Assembly (NCBI RefSeq): GCF_025200925.1
Contig: NZ_CP104174.1
Location: 1,922,001-1,986,000 of the forward strand
Direction of reading: 5' to 3'
Source: Bradyrhizobium sp. CB1015
Lineage (GTDB): Bacteria; Pseudomonadota; Alphaproteobacteria; Rhizobiales; Xanthobacteraceae
DNA: 64,000 bases
Below the pieces are notes generated by a model. That model worked only from the letters and a program-made list of their open reading frames with translations. It was not told the DNA's origin and made no database searches. How positions within the stretch are numbered: position 1 is the first letter of the stretch; each line of letters begins with the position of its first letter. The position numbers and the translations under genes are program-made. This document shows, in pieces, positions 46,405 through 53,965 of the stretch.

Positions 46405-46509
46405 ACCGGAACTGTCCTCGTTTGGACACCGAGTGGCTCCTGTCCACTCTGTTTGACGCCTCCCTGTTATCAACTTTCAAAGCCGCCGGTCTCCGGCGGC
46501 TCTTTTTTT
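46405..46509 (+). ncRNA. Candidate trans-acting small RNA with anti-Shine-Dalgarno motifs
   Basis: Three stem-loops in about 105 bases: TGTCC (46413-46417) / GGACA (46424-46428); GAGTGG (46431-46436) / CCACTC (46444-46449); and a terminator stem AGCCGCCGG / CCGGCGGCT (46481-46501) followed by seven T's. CCTC in loop 1, CTCCT in loop 2 and CCTCCC in the linker before the terminator can all pair with ribosome-binding sites. This is the layout of the alpha-proteobacterial alpha-r14/NfeR1-like small RNAs. The 5' end and promoter are not clear. No reading frame explains it. Confidence 0.55.
46481..46508 (+). terminator. Rho-independent terminator
   Basis: A perfect 9-bp stem AGCCGCCGG / CCGGCGGCT with a 3-base loop and seven T's. 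It lies 400 bases after DUF1192 and 160 before DUF1465, with no protein gene to end, which is why a small RNA is proposed here. Confidence 0.9.
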
Positions 46510-46671
46510 GCGGTTCGGGCCTCTCATCCCGGTTGCATTCGCGAGGATTGACCCGCGGAAACCATATCCGCGCTTGTCACTGGACTCCGCGTCTCGCCCG
46601 CGCAATGATTTGTTCATCATAAGCCGGCGCCAAAGCCGGGCAGTCAAACAGTTGCGTAAGAGGCGTTAACC

Positions 46672-47181
46672 ATGGAACGTTTGCAGGCCGAAGGCGCTCT
46701 CGTTCAGCTCAGCGAGCGATTCACCAATTCTGCGGCGTTCGGCAATTTGTTCCGTGAGGGCATGGACCTCGTCGAGGAGACCGCCGCCTATCTCGACGGC
46801 GCCGGCCGCGTCGAGGCCAAGGCGCTCGACCGCGCCGTCAGCCTCACCTACGCGACCGAGAGCATGCGCCTCACCACGCGCCTGATGCAGCTCGCCTCCT
46901 GGCTGCTGCTGCACCGCGCGGTGAAGGAAGGCGAGATGACGCTGAGCCAGGCCAACCGCGAGAAGACCAAGGTCAAGCTCACCGCCGCCGATCCCGGCCC
47001 GGCCGACACCATCGAGAAGCTGCCCGCGCAGCTTCAGGACCTGATCCATCGCTCGATGAGCCTGCAGACCCGCGTCCGCCGCCTCGACAGCACGATCCAC
47101 ACCCCGCCGGCCGAGCAGGCTGCGATCGGCAACCCGCTGGTGCCGCACCTCAACGCGCTGAAGGCCGCGTTCGAGCGGTAA
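46672..47181 (+). CDS. DUF1465 family protein (RcdA-like)
   Basis: A 169-residue helical protein of the DUF1465 family, whose member RcdA in Caulobacter is an adaptor for ClpXP proteolysis of the cell-cycle regulator CtrA. Landmarks are LSERFTNSAAFGNLFREGMD and LVEETAAYLDGAGR, then SMRLTTRLMQLASWLLLHRA and VKEGEMTLSQANREKTKVKL. The start at ATG 46672 opens MERLQAEGALVQL. It stands alone between two terminators. A role in protein turnover in the cell cycle is inferred by family. Confidence 0.9.
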   Translation: MERLQAEGALVQLSERFTNSAAFGNLFREGMDLVEETAAYLDGAGRVEAKALDRAVSLTYATESMRLTTRLMQLASWLLLHRAVKEGEMTLSQANREKTKVKLTAADPGPADTIEKLPAQLQDLIHRSMSLQTRVRRLDSTIHTPPAEQAAIGNPLVPHLNALKAAFER

Positions 47182-47189
47182 GCCTCTGC

Positions 47190-47290
47190 TGTCATTGCGG
47201 GGCGCGCGAAGCGCGAACTATGGTGCGCTCTTGCGCACCTGAGAATCTCGTCATTCCGGGTTCGGCTCTGCGAGCCGCCCCGGAATGACG
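47190..47290. repeat. Palindromic intergenic repeat, 'GTCATTCCGG' family
   Basis: TGTCATTGCGGGGCGCGCGAAGCGCG at the left, an inner GTGCGC / GCGCAC pair and a GTCATTCCGGGTTCGGCTCTGCG...CCGGAATGACG end. Same family as 25661 and 39525. Followed at once by a terminator. Confidence 0.72.
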
Positions 47291-47298
47291 ATGGAAGC

Positions 47299-47330
47299 AA
47301 AAACGCCCCCGGTCTCCCGGGGGCGTTTTC
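47299..47330. terminator. Bidirectional terminator between DUF1465 and rpmE
   Basis: AAAACGCCCCCGG (47300-47312) and CCGGGGGCGTTTT (47317-47329) form a perfect 13-bp stem with a TCTC loop, with A's and T's on either side. It can end transcription from both convergent genes. Confidence 0.88.
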
Positions 47331-47351
47331 GTGTCCAGCCTTGCGGCCGGC

Positions 47352-47579
47352 TCAATCCTTCTTGAGAAAGCCCGAAAACTTCTTCTGGAAGCGCGAGACG
47401 CGGCCGCCGCGGTCCATGATCTGGGCGGAGCCGCCGGTCCAGGCCGGGTGCGACTTCGGATCGATGTCGAGGTTCAGCGTGTCGCCTTCCTTGCCCCAGG
47501 TGGAGCGGGTCAGGTACTCGGTTCCGTCGGTCATGACGACCTTAATCGTATGATAATTCGGGTGAATTTCGGCTTTCAT
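47352..47579 (-). CDS. rpmE: 50S ribosomal protein L31, zinc-free type
   Basis: A 75-residue ribosomal protein L31 (type A alignment): [58 protein letters not shown]. It lacks all four cysteines that bind zinc in the C+ form (positions after IKVV and in [11 protein letters not shown]), so it is a C- version that does not need zinc. The ATG is at 47579. It stands alone, with a bidirectional terminator downstream. It is divergent from the ABC exporter gene. Confidence 0.95.
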   Translation of the reverse strand: MKAEIHPNYHTIKVVMTDGTEYLTRSTWGKEGDTLNLDIDPKSHPAWTGGSAQIMDRGGRVSRFQKKFSGFLKKD

Positions 47580-47777
47580 GGCAATTCCTCGGCGCTCCGG
47601 CGCCTTCTTGGGTGGCTCGCGAATGACGGATTTGGGCGGCTCTATACCTCACGAAACCCCGCAAAACAAGCCATGCTGCCGCGGTGAACCGGGGTTTGCC
47701 CCTAAGGGACTTCCCGGATTTGCCACTACTCTTGCACCGGCCTATTGGGAGCAAACGAATGCAATGGGTCGGATCTC

Positions 47778-49628
47778 ATGAGCGCAGTGGAACGGCTTGA
47801 TGGCCAATATGTCGATCAGCCCGGAATGAACGCCGCGGACACCCCCTCGATCGAGGCCGAGCTGATCGAAGCGCCGGCCAAGGGCCGCGCCAAGCTGCGG
47901 CCGCTGCTGGCGCTCGCGCCCTATGTCAGCCGCTACAGCGGCCGGGCGGGGCTGGCCTTCGTCGCGCTCACGATCGCCGCGCTGACCACGCTGCTGGTGC
48001 CGGTCGCGGTGCGCAGGATGATCGATTTCGGCCTGACGCCCGAGGGCATCGAGCTGATCAACAGCTACTTCTCGGTCATGCTCGCGGTCGTTGCCGTGCT
48101 CGCGATCGCGAGCGCGGCGCGCTACTACCTCGTGATGACCATCGGCGAACGCATCGTCGCCGATCTCCGGCGCGACGTCTTCGCCCATCTGCTCTCGCTC
48201 TCGCCAGCCTTCTTCGATTCCGCGCGCAGCGGCGAATTGATCTCGCGCCTCACCGCCGACACCACCCAGCTGAAATCGGCCGTCGGCGCCTCCGTCTCGA
48301 TCGCGCTGCGCAACCTGATGATGTTTCTCGGCGCGACCGCGATGATGGTGATCACGAGCCCGAAGCTTTCGGGCTTCGTGCTGCTCGCCATTCCCCTGAT
48401 CGTGCTGCCGCTGGTGGCGTTCGGGCGCTGGGTGCGACGGCTGTCGCGCAATGCGCAGGACACGCTCGCCGATGCCTCCGCCTATGCGGGCGAATTGGTC
48501 GGCGCGATCCGCACCGTGCAGGCCTATACCAGCGAGCAATTTGCCGAGAGGCGTTTCGGCGGCGAGGTCGAGCAGGCCTATGAAGCCGCGCGCACCTCGA
48601 CCCAGGCCCGCGCCGTGCTGACGGCGATCATCATCTTCATCGTGTTCGCCAGCGTGGTCGCCATCCTCTGGATCGGCTCGCATGACGTGCTCACCGGCGC
48701 GATTACGCCGGGCCGGCTCGGTCAGTTCGTGCTGTATGCGGTGTTCGCCGCAGCCGGCCTCGGCCAGCTCAGCGAGGTCTGGGGCGAGGTCTCGGCGGCA
48801 TCGGGCGCAGCCGAGCGCCTGTTCGAGATCCTCCACGTCCAGCCCGAGATCGCCGCGCCTGCGGCGCCGCTTGCGCTGCCGGTGCCGGCGCGCGGCGAGG
48901 TCGGGTTCGACCGGGTCAGCTTCGCCTATCCGGCTCGCTCCGACGTCAAGGTGCTCGACGCCGTGTCGTTCACCGTGCGCCCCGGCGAGAAGGTCGCGAT
49001 CGTCGGTCCCTCCGGCGCCGGCAAGAGCACCATCTTTCATCTGCTGCTGCGCTTCTACGATCCGCGCAGCGGGACGATCTCGCTCGACGGCGTGCCGGTC
49101 AAGTCCGCCGACCCCGGGGATTTCCGCGCCCGCATCGCACTGGTGCCGCAGGAATCGGTGGTGTTCGCCGCGAGCGCGCGCGAGAACATTCGCTTCGGCC
49201 GGCCCGATGCGACCGATGCCGAGGTCGAGCGCGCCGCCGAGCTCGCCCATGCCGCCGAATTCATCCGCCGCCTGCCCGAAGGTTTCGAGACGGCGCTCGG
49301 CGAGCGCGGCGTGACGCTCTCCGGCGGCCAGCGCCAGCGCATCGCGATCGCACGTGCCATCCTGCGCGATGCGCCGCTGTTGCTGCTGGACGAAGCCACC
49401 TCCGCGCTCGACGCCGAAAGCGAAACGCTGGTGCAGACCGCGCTGGAAGAGTTGATGCGCCACCGCACCACGCTGGTGATCGCCCATCGCCTCGCCACCG
49501 TGCTCTCCTGCGACCGCATCCTGGTGATGGACCAGGGCCGGATCGTCGAGCAGGGCACGCATGCCGAGCTCGTGGCGGCGAACGGGCTCTATGCACGGCT
49601 GGCGCGGCTGCAGTTCGAGGGCGCGTGA
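47778..49628 (+). CDS. ABC exporter, MsbA/lipid A-type half transporter
   Basis: A 616-residue fused ABC exporter: a transmembrane domain of six segments (about 45-340) and an ATPase domain (about 370-610). ATPase motifs: Walker [22 protein letters not shown]-loop [14 protein letters not shown], signature [15 protein letters not shown], Walker [13 protein letters not shown] and H-loop [10 protein letters not shown]. The membrane part ([20 protein letters not shown]) places it in the lipid/multidrug exporter family. ATG 47778 (MSAVERLDG) is preferred over the upstream start. The substrate is unknown. No partner gene lies beside it. Confidence 0.92.
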   Translation: MSAVERLDGQYVDQPGMNAADTPSIEAELIEAPAKGRAKLRPLLALAPYVSRYSGRAGLAFVALTIAALTTLLVPVAVRRMIDFGLTPEGIELINSYFSVMLAVVAVLAIASAARYYLVMTIGERIVADLRRDVFAHLLSLSPAFFDSARSGELISRLTADTTQLKSAVGASVSIALRNLMMFLGATAMMVITSPKLSGFVLLAIPLIVLPLVAFGRWVRRLSRNAQDTLADASAYAGELVGAIRTVQAYTSEQFAERRFGGEVEQAYEAARTSTQARAVLTAIIIFIVFASVVAILWIGSHDVLTGAITPGRLGQFVLYAVFAAAGLGQLSEVWGEVSAASGAAERLFEILHVQPEIAAPAAPLALPVPARGEVGFDRVSFAYPARSDVKVLDAVSFTVRPGEKVAIVGPSGAGKSTIFHLLLRFYDPRSGTISLDGVPVKSADPGDFRARIALVPQESVVFAASARENIRFGRPDATDAEVERAAELAHAAEFIRRLPEGFETALGERGVTLSGGQRQRIAIARAILRDAPLLLLDEATSALDAESETLVQTALEELMRHRTTLVIAHRLATVLSCDRILVMDQGRIVEQGTHAELVAANGLYARLARLQFEGA

Positions 49629-49634
49629 GAGCGC

Positions 49635-49755
49635 TCGTGTCCCGGACGCGGTGCGGCGCGCAGTGCCGCGCCGCAGAGCCGGGACCCAGCAACTCTGGGC
49701 CCCGGCTCTGCAGCGCACCGCTGAAGGAGCGCTGCGCTGCGTCCGGGGCACGGGA
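49635..49755. repeat. Palindromic intergenic repeat, 'GTGCCCCGGACGC' family
   Basis: CTCGTGTCCCGGACGCGGTG and GCGTCCGGGGCACGGGAG are complementary ends; CCGGGACCCAG / CTGGGCCCCGG pair inside. It is a sister of 35018 and 51408 and lies between convergent genes. Confidence 0.78.
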
Positions 49756-49763
49756 GTCGTGAC

Positions 49764-50204
49764 CTACGCCTTCCACACCATCTTCAACACCGGCCGCCCC
49801 GAGGTCGGGTTCACGTCGTCGCCGGCATGGGCAAAGCCGTTGCGCTCGTAGAAGCGGATGGCCCGGGCATTGTCCTTGTTGACGAGCAGCGTCACGCCCG
49901 AGGGTGACAGCCGCTTGGTTTCATTCACCAGCAGCCTTGCTGCGTCTGAGCCCCAATGCGCGGGATCGACGACGAGCTGGTCGAGATAGCCTTCGCCGTC
50001 GATGGTGACAAAACCGATCAGCTCGCCGTCCTGTTCCGCCACCACGATTTGGGCCTTCGGCACCAGATCCTTGCGCCAGCGCTCGCGCCACCAGTCCAGC
50101 CGCGCGGCGAAGTCGATCTGCGGATAGGCCCGCTGCCAGGTGCGATGCCAGAGGTCGATCGCGGCGGCCTCGTCGGAGGCCGCGTAGGGGCGGAGGTGGA
50201 TCAT
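49764..50204 (-). CDS. GNAT family N-acetyltransferase
   Basis: A 146-residue acetyltransferase. The GNAT core shows the acetyl-CoA region (LDQLVVDPAHWGSDAARLLV), a conserved ALLV-NKDNARAIRFYERNGF C-terminal motif and an N-terminal RPYAASDEAAAIDLWHRTWQ segment. The substrate is unknown. The frame continues upstream to 50330, but that part (MAGPVPAIHD...) is encoded by an intergenic repeat and is not a protein domain; the start is ATG 50204 (MIHLRPYAAS). Confidence 0.85.
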   Translation of the reverse strand: MIHLRPYAASDEAAAIDLWHRTWQRAYPQIDFAARLDWWRERWRKDLVPKAQIVVAEQDGELIGFVTIDGEGYLDQLVVDPAHWGSDAARLLVNETKRLSPSGVTLLVNKDNARAIRFYERNGFAHAGDDVNPTSGRPVLKMVWKA

Positions 50205-50210
50205 GAGGTC

Positions 50211-50336
50211 GTCATGCCCGGGCATAGCCTCCGAAGGACGGCGTCGCTTCCGCTCGCCTATGTCCGGGCATCCACGCCCTTGTATTGACGCGGACCGAAG
50301 ATCGTGGATGGCCGGGACAGGCCCGGCCATGACGGC
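50211..50336. repeat. Palindromic intergenic repeat read as an apparent N-terminal extension
   Basis: GTCATGCCCGGGCATA at the left and GGCCGGGACAGGCCCGGCCATGAC at the right, with complementary GGATGCCCG / CATCCACG boxes. It is open in frame with the acetyltransferase and would encode MAGPVPAIHDLRSAS, a string typical of repeat-derived false N termini in this genus. Confidence 0.75.
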
Positions 50337-50362
50337 GTGGTGAGCAGCGCGCGACGCTCACA

Positions 50363-51391
50363 CTACCGCTCCGTCAGCTTCAGCTCGATGCGGCGGTTGC
50401 GCTTGTAGGCCTCTTCCGTGTTGCCGGTATCGAGCGGCTGGAATTCGCCGAAGCCGGCGGCGACGAGGCGCTGGGCGGGCACGCCGAGCGAGACCAGATA
50501 TTGCACCACCGAGATCGAGCGCGCCGCGGACAAATCCCAGTTCGACTTGAAGTTCGGACCGTTGACGGGGCGCACGTCGGTATGGCCGTCGACGCGCAGC
50601 ACCCAGGGAATGTCGCTCGGGATCTTCTTGTCGAGCTCGATCAGCGCGGTCGTCAAGGTGTCGAGCTCGGCGCGGCCCTCGGGCAGCAGAACCGCCTGGC
50701 CGGTGTCGAAGAACACTTCGGACTGGAACACGAAGCGGTCGCCGACGATGCGGATGTCGGGGCGGTTGCCGAGGATGGCGCGCAGCCGGCCGAAGAATTC
50801 CGAGCGGTAGCGCGACAATTCCTGCACGCGCTGCGCCAGGGCGACGTTCAGGCGGGAGCCCAGGTCGGCGATACGGTTCTGCGATTCCTTGTCGCGCTTC
50901 TCGGAGGCATCGAGCGCCTCTTCCAGCGCCGCCAATTGCCGGCGCAGCGCGCTGATCTGCTGGTTCAGCACCTCGATCTGCGCCAGCGCCCGCGCCGAGA
51001 CCGCCTTCTCGGAATCCAGCGCCTTGCCGAGCTCGGCGGTCTTGCCTTGCGCATCGCTGCCGGCGGCGGCGAGGCCGTCATAGAGACCCTTGATGCGGTC
51101 GCGCTCGGATTCGGCCGAGGCGAGACCCGCCTTCAATTGCGAGACCTGGTCGTCGAGCGAGAGCTTGCCGAGCTTCTCCAGTGACAACAGCTCGTTGAGC
51201 TGGGCGATCTTGGCGTTGAGCTGCTCCAGCGCCTTGTCCTTGCCGGTGACCTCCTGCGACAGGAAGAACTGCACCACCAGGAACACCGTCAGCAGGAACA
51301 CGATCGACAGCACCAGCGTCGATAGCGCGTCGACGAAGCCGGGCCAGTAGTTGAGACCGCCTTCGCTGCGGCGGGCGCGGGCAAGAGCCAT
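50363..51391 (-). CDS. MotB/OmpA-like proton-motor stator protein (non-flagellar)
   Basis: A 342-residue inner-membrane protein. One N-terminal membrane segment (about 17-42, NYWPGFVDALSTLVLSIVFL) carries the critical Asp21 of MotB-type stators. A long coiled coil (about 55-185) is followed by an OmpA-type peptidoglycan-binding domain (about 210-335; VDGHTDVRPV, NWDLSAARSISVVQYLVSLG, YKRNRRIELKL). With the MotA-like gene at 51540 it would form a proton-driven complex. No flagellar genes lie near. ATG 51391 has GGAG upstream. Confidence 0.88.
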   Translation of the reverse strand: MALARARRSEGGLNYWPGFVDALSTLVLSIVFLLTVFLVVQFFLSQEVTGKDKALEQLNAKIAQLNELLSLEKLGKLSLDDQVSQLKAGLASAESERDRIKGLYDGLAAAGSDAQGKTAELGKALDSEKAVSARALAQIEVLNQQISALRRQLAALEEALDASEKRDKESQNRIADLGSRLNVALAQRVQELSRYRSEFFGRLRAILGNRPDIRIVGDRFVFQSEVFFDTGQAVLLPEGRAELDTLTTALIELDKKIPSDIPWVLRVDGHTDVRPVNGPNFKSNWDLSAARSISVVQYLVSLGVPAQRLVAAGFGEFQPLDTGNTEEAYKRNRRIELKLTER

Positions 51392-51407
51392 GTCATCCGT
51401 CTCCACT

Positions 51408-51531
51408 CTCGTGTCCCGGACGCGGTGCAGCGCCTTGGCGATGCGCCGCTGAGCCGGGACCCATATTGTCCCTGACGCTGGGCCCCGGCTCAGCGACGCA
51501 TCATTTCATGCTGCGTCGCGTCCGGGGCACA
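51408..51531. repeat. Palindromic intergenic repeat, 'GTGCCCCGGACGC' family
   Basis: CTCGTGTCCCGGACGCGGTG and GCGTCCGGGGCACAAT ends, with GGGACCCATATT / TGGGCCCCGG inside. Sister of 35018 and 49635. It separates the MotA-like gene (51540) from the MotB-like gene (51391), so the two may not be on one transcript. Confidence 0.78.
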
Positions 51532-51539
51532 ATACCGTC

Positions 51540-52526
51540 TCAACTCTTCTCGGGCTGGCGCGCGATCCGCTCCAGCAGGCGGCGGATCTCGCGGTTCTGC
51601 TCGCCCTGGCCGTCGGCCCATTCGCGGATCATCTGCTGCTCGGTGCGCATGTGCGAGACCAGCGCCTGGATTGCTTCGGCAAGGCTCGCCATCGCCGCCG
51701 TGGTGCCGCGGCCGGCGCTGCCGTCCTCGAGCACGGAGCGCAGCCGCTCGACGGCGGCCTGGAGTTCGCCGCCGGCGACGCCGCCGCCGGAAGCGGCAGG
51801 CACCTCGCCATTGCCGTATTCGCGCACGGTGGTGGCGAGCCAGTCTTCGAGGTCGGTGTAGAAGCGGTTCTGCGCCTGGCTCGATTGCAGATCGAGGAAG
51901 CCGAGGATCAGCGAGCCGGCGAGGCCGAACAGCGAGCTGGAGAAGGAGATGCCCATGCCGCCGAGCGGGGCGGCGAGGCCTTCCTTCAGCGTGTCGAACA
52001 GCGCCCCGGAATCGCTCCCGACCTTGAGCCCATCGATCACCTTGCCGACCGAGCCCACCGTCTCGATCAGGCCCCAGAAGGTGCCGAGCAGGCCGAGGAA
52101 CACCAACAGGCCGGTCATGTAGCGGGAGATGTCGCGGGCCTCGTCGAGGCGGGTGGCGATCGAATCGAGCAGGTGCCGCATCGTGGTCTGGGTGATGGTC
52201 ATCCGCCCCGAGCGCTCCCCGCCCAGGATCGCCGCCATCGGCGCCAGCAGCTTTGGGTGGCGGGCCGGCGCCAGGCCGGGATCGGCGACGCGGAAATTGT
52301 TGACCCAGGAGACCTCGGGATAGAGCCGGATGACCTGGCGGAACGCCAGGATGATGCCGATGAACAGCACCGCCCCGATCAGGGCGTTGAGCCCGGGATT
52401 GGCGAAGAAGGCCTGGATGATCTGCTTGTAGAGCACCACGCCCACCAGCGTGCAGAGGACCAGAAAGACCAGCATCCGCACCAGGAAGACGCTGGGCGAG
52501 GACAGTTTCGTGTACTCGATGTCCAT
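51540..52526 (-). CDS. MotA/TolQ/ExbB-type proton channel protein (non-flagellar)
   Basis: A 328-residue membrane protein. The MotA/TolQ core lies at about 115-230: YMTGLLVFLGLLGTFWGLIE, the GLAAPLGGMGISFSSSLFGL segment and AGSLILGFLDLQSSQAQNRF. Two more membrane segments are near 15-70. The C-terminal third is a charged coiled coil (EAIQALVSHMRTEQQMIREW, then NREIRRLLERIARQ). It is the channel partner of the MotB-like protein 51391. ATG 52526 (MDIEYTKLSS) is preferred over a longer, non-homologous start. The CFA-type methyltransferase gene is divergent. Confidence 0.88.
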   Translation of the reverse strand: MDIEYTKLSSPSVFLVRMLVFLVLCTLVGVVLYKQIIQAFFANPGLNALIGAVLFIGIILAFRQVIRLYPEVSWVNNFRVADPGLAPARHPKLLAPMAAILGGERSGRMTITQTTMRHLLDSIATRLDEARDISRYMTGLLVFLGLLGTFWGLIETVGSVGKVIDGLKVGSDSGALFDTLKEGLAAPLGGMGISFSSSLFGLAGSLILGFLDLQSSQAQNRFYTDLEDWLATTVREYGNGEVPAASGGGVAGGELQAAVERLRSVLEDGSAGRGTTAAMASLAEAIQALVSHMRTEQQMIREWADGQGEQNREIRRLLERIARQPEKS

Positions 52527-52717
52527 GGTGGATCGGGAAGTGCCAGACCGCATGCCGGTATCATCCGTTACGTAAGTGCTTGCGGCGCGCACTATGGCAC
52601 AGCGCCGGCCCAAAAAAAGCGCCGGATGCGCCGATTTCGGGGACAGCTGGGGGAACCCGGACCGGAAGCGGCGCTTTGATAAGCAGGTCTCTGCAGAAGT
52701 TCGCCATTCGGGGGCGC

Positions 52718-53734
52718 ATGAGCGTCGTTTCCGCGATCATCGGGAATGCCGAGCGTGTGCCCCTGCCGGACGTGGTGATCCGCGCCGCGATCCAGCGCCT
52801 GTGCTCCCGCATGGCGACGCGCCTGTCCGGGCTGAGCGCCAGCGACGATGCGGCCTTTGCCGGCCGGATGATGCTGCGGCCGATCGCCGAGGGCGCAGGT
52901 GCCGGGCATGACCAGGTGCCTGCCGCCTTCTTCGCCGATTTGCTCGGTCCCAACCGTAAATTCTCCTGCTGCTTCTACAAGACCGACGCGACCACCTTGC
53001 AGGAGGCGGAGGAGGAGGCGCTGCGCCAGACCGTCGAGCATGCCGGCCTGGCCGACGGCCAGGCCATCCTGGAGCTCGGCTGCTGGGGCTCGCTGTCCCT
53101 GTGGATGGCGCGGCAGTTTCCGCACGCCAAGGTGACGGCGGTCGCGACCTCGCAGGCGCAGCGCGCCTACGTCGAGGAGGAGGCGCGGCTGCGCGGATTG
53201 CTCAATCTGCGCGTGGTCACGGCCGACATGAACGTGTTCGCGCCCGAGGGCCAGTTCGACCGCATCGTCTCGGTCGAGATGTTCGAGCAGATGAGCAACT
53301 GGCGCAAGCTGATGACGCGCGCGCGGTCATGGCTCGCGCCGGAGGGGCGGTTCTTCATGCACGTCGTCACCCACCGCTCCGGCTCGCATCTGCTTGACCC
53401 CGCCGATCGCGACGACTGGATCGCGCAGCTCGTCTACACGGGCGGGCTGATGCCGAGCCATCACCTCGTCAGGCAGTTCGACGATGTCTTCGCGATCGAG
53501 AAGGAATGGTGCTGGAGCGGGACGCATTACCGGCGCACCGCCAACGACTGGCTCGCCAATTTCGATGCACATCGCGAGGCCATCGAGGCCTCCTTGCGCA
53601 GGGTCTATGGCGAGGAGACCGCTCTCTGGATGCGTCGCTGGCGCTGGTTCCTGCTCGCAACCTCGGGCCTGTTCGGTTACGCCGATGGAACTGAATGGGG
53701 CGTCAGCCACTACCGGATGAAGGCCGCCGAGTAA
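52718..53734 (+). CDS. CFA-synthase-family SAM methyltransferase, altered SAM motif
   Basis: A 338-residue methyltransferase of the cyclopropane-fatty-acid-synthase/coclaurine type (SSDxxF-like stretch, VVTADMNVFAP, VSVEMFEQMSNWRKLM, FFMHVVTHRSG). SAM motif I reads ELGCWGSLSLWM (residues 119-130), whereas the family norm is ELGCGWGSLSLW: one Gly codon is missing after Cys122, in the SAM-binding loop. The rest of the sequence is intact, so the enzyme may be weak or dead. A frame open upstream to 52580 is not family sequence; ATG 52718 is used. Substrate unknown. Confidence 0.88.
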   Translation: MSVVSAIIGNAERVPLPDVVIRAAIQRLCSRMATRLSGLSASDDAAFAGRMMLRPIAEGAGAGHDQVPAAFFADLLGPNRKFSCCFYKTDATTLQEAEEEALRQTVEHAGLADGQAILELGCWGSLSLWMARQFPHAKVTAVATSQAQRAYVEEEARLRGLLNLRVVTADMNVFAPEGQFDRIVSVEMFEQMSNWRKLMTRARSWLAPEGRFFMHVVTHRSGSHLLDPADRDDWIAQLVYTGGLMPSHHLVRQFDDVFAIEKEWCWSGTHYRRTANDWLANFDAHREAIEASLRRVYGEETALWMRRWRWFLLATSGLFGYADGTEWGVSHYRMKAAE

Positions 53735-53854
53735 TTGCGATGTTCCGTCGCAGCACGCGGCGATGGAGCGGGACTCACAATCAAGTGACACCGCAAAAGC
53801 CTTCTGATCTCAACAGCATAAGCTGTGTGACAATGAGCCGCCCGCGTCATGCGT

Positions 53855-53872
53855 TGCATCGCAGCAGATGCA
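53855..53872. promoter_or_regulatory. Candidate operator palindrome upstream of the RND pump
   Basis: TGCATC (53855-53860), a 6-base spacer GCAGCA, then GATGCA (53867-53872): a perfect dyad. It lies 93 bases before the RND adaptor start in the 231-base gap at 53735-53965. No regulator gene is adjacent. It may be a repressor site; this is inference. Nothing else is seen in the gap. Confidence 0.35.
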
Positions 53873-53965
53873 TTCTATTTTGGCGGCATCAGCCGCGTGT
53901 AAAAGGTCCAGAACGGGCCACGCGCGAGCACGATCAGTATCAACAACATCGGGGCACCCCACTTC

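Noticed and set aside
47742..49751. 669-codon open frame on the minus strand
   Set aside because: Antisense shadow of the ABC exporter at 47778-49628.
50363..52526. Possible Zorya anti-phage system (ZorA/ZorB-like pair)
   Set aside because: MotA/MotB-like proteins with coiled coils recall ZorAB, but there is no ZorC, ZorD or ZorE gene nearby, the order is interrupted by a repeat, and the flanking genes are housekeeping.
52652..52676. EcfG-like GGAAC before the methyltransferase gene
   Set aside because: The -10 box is GCTT with two mismatches to CGTT; too weak to call.
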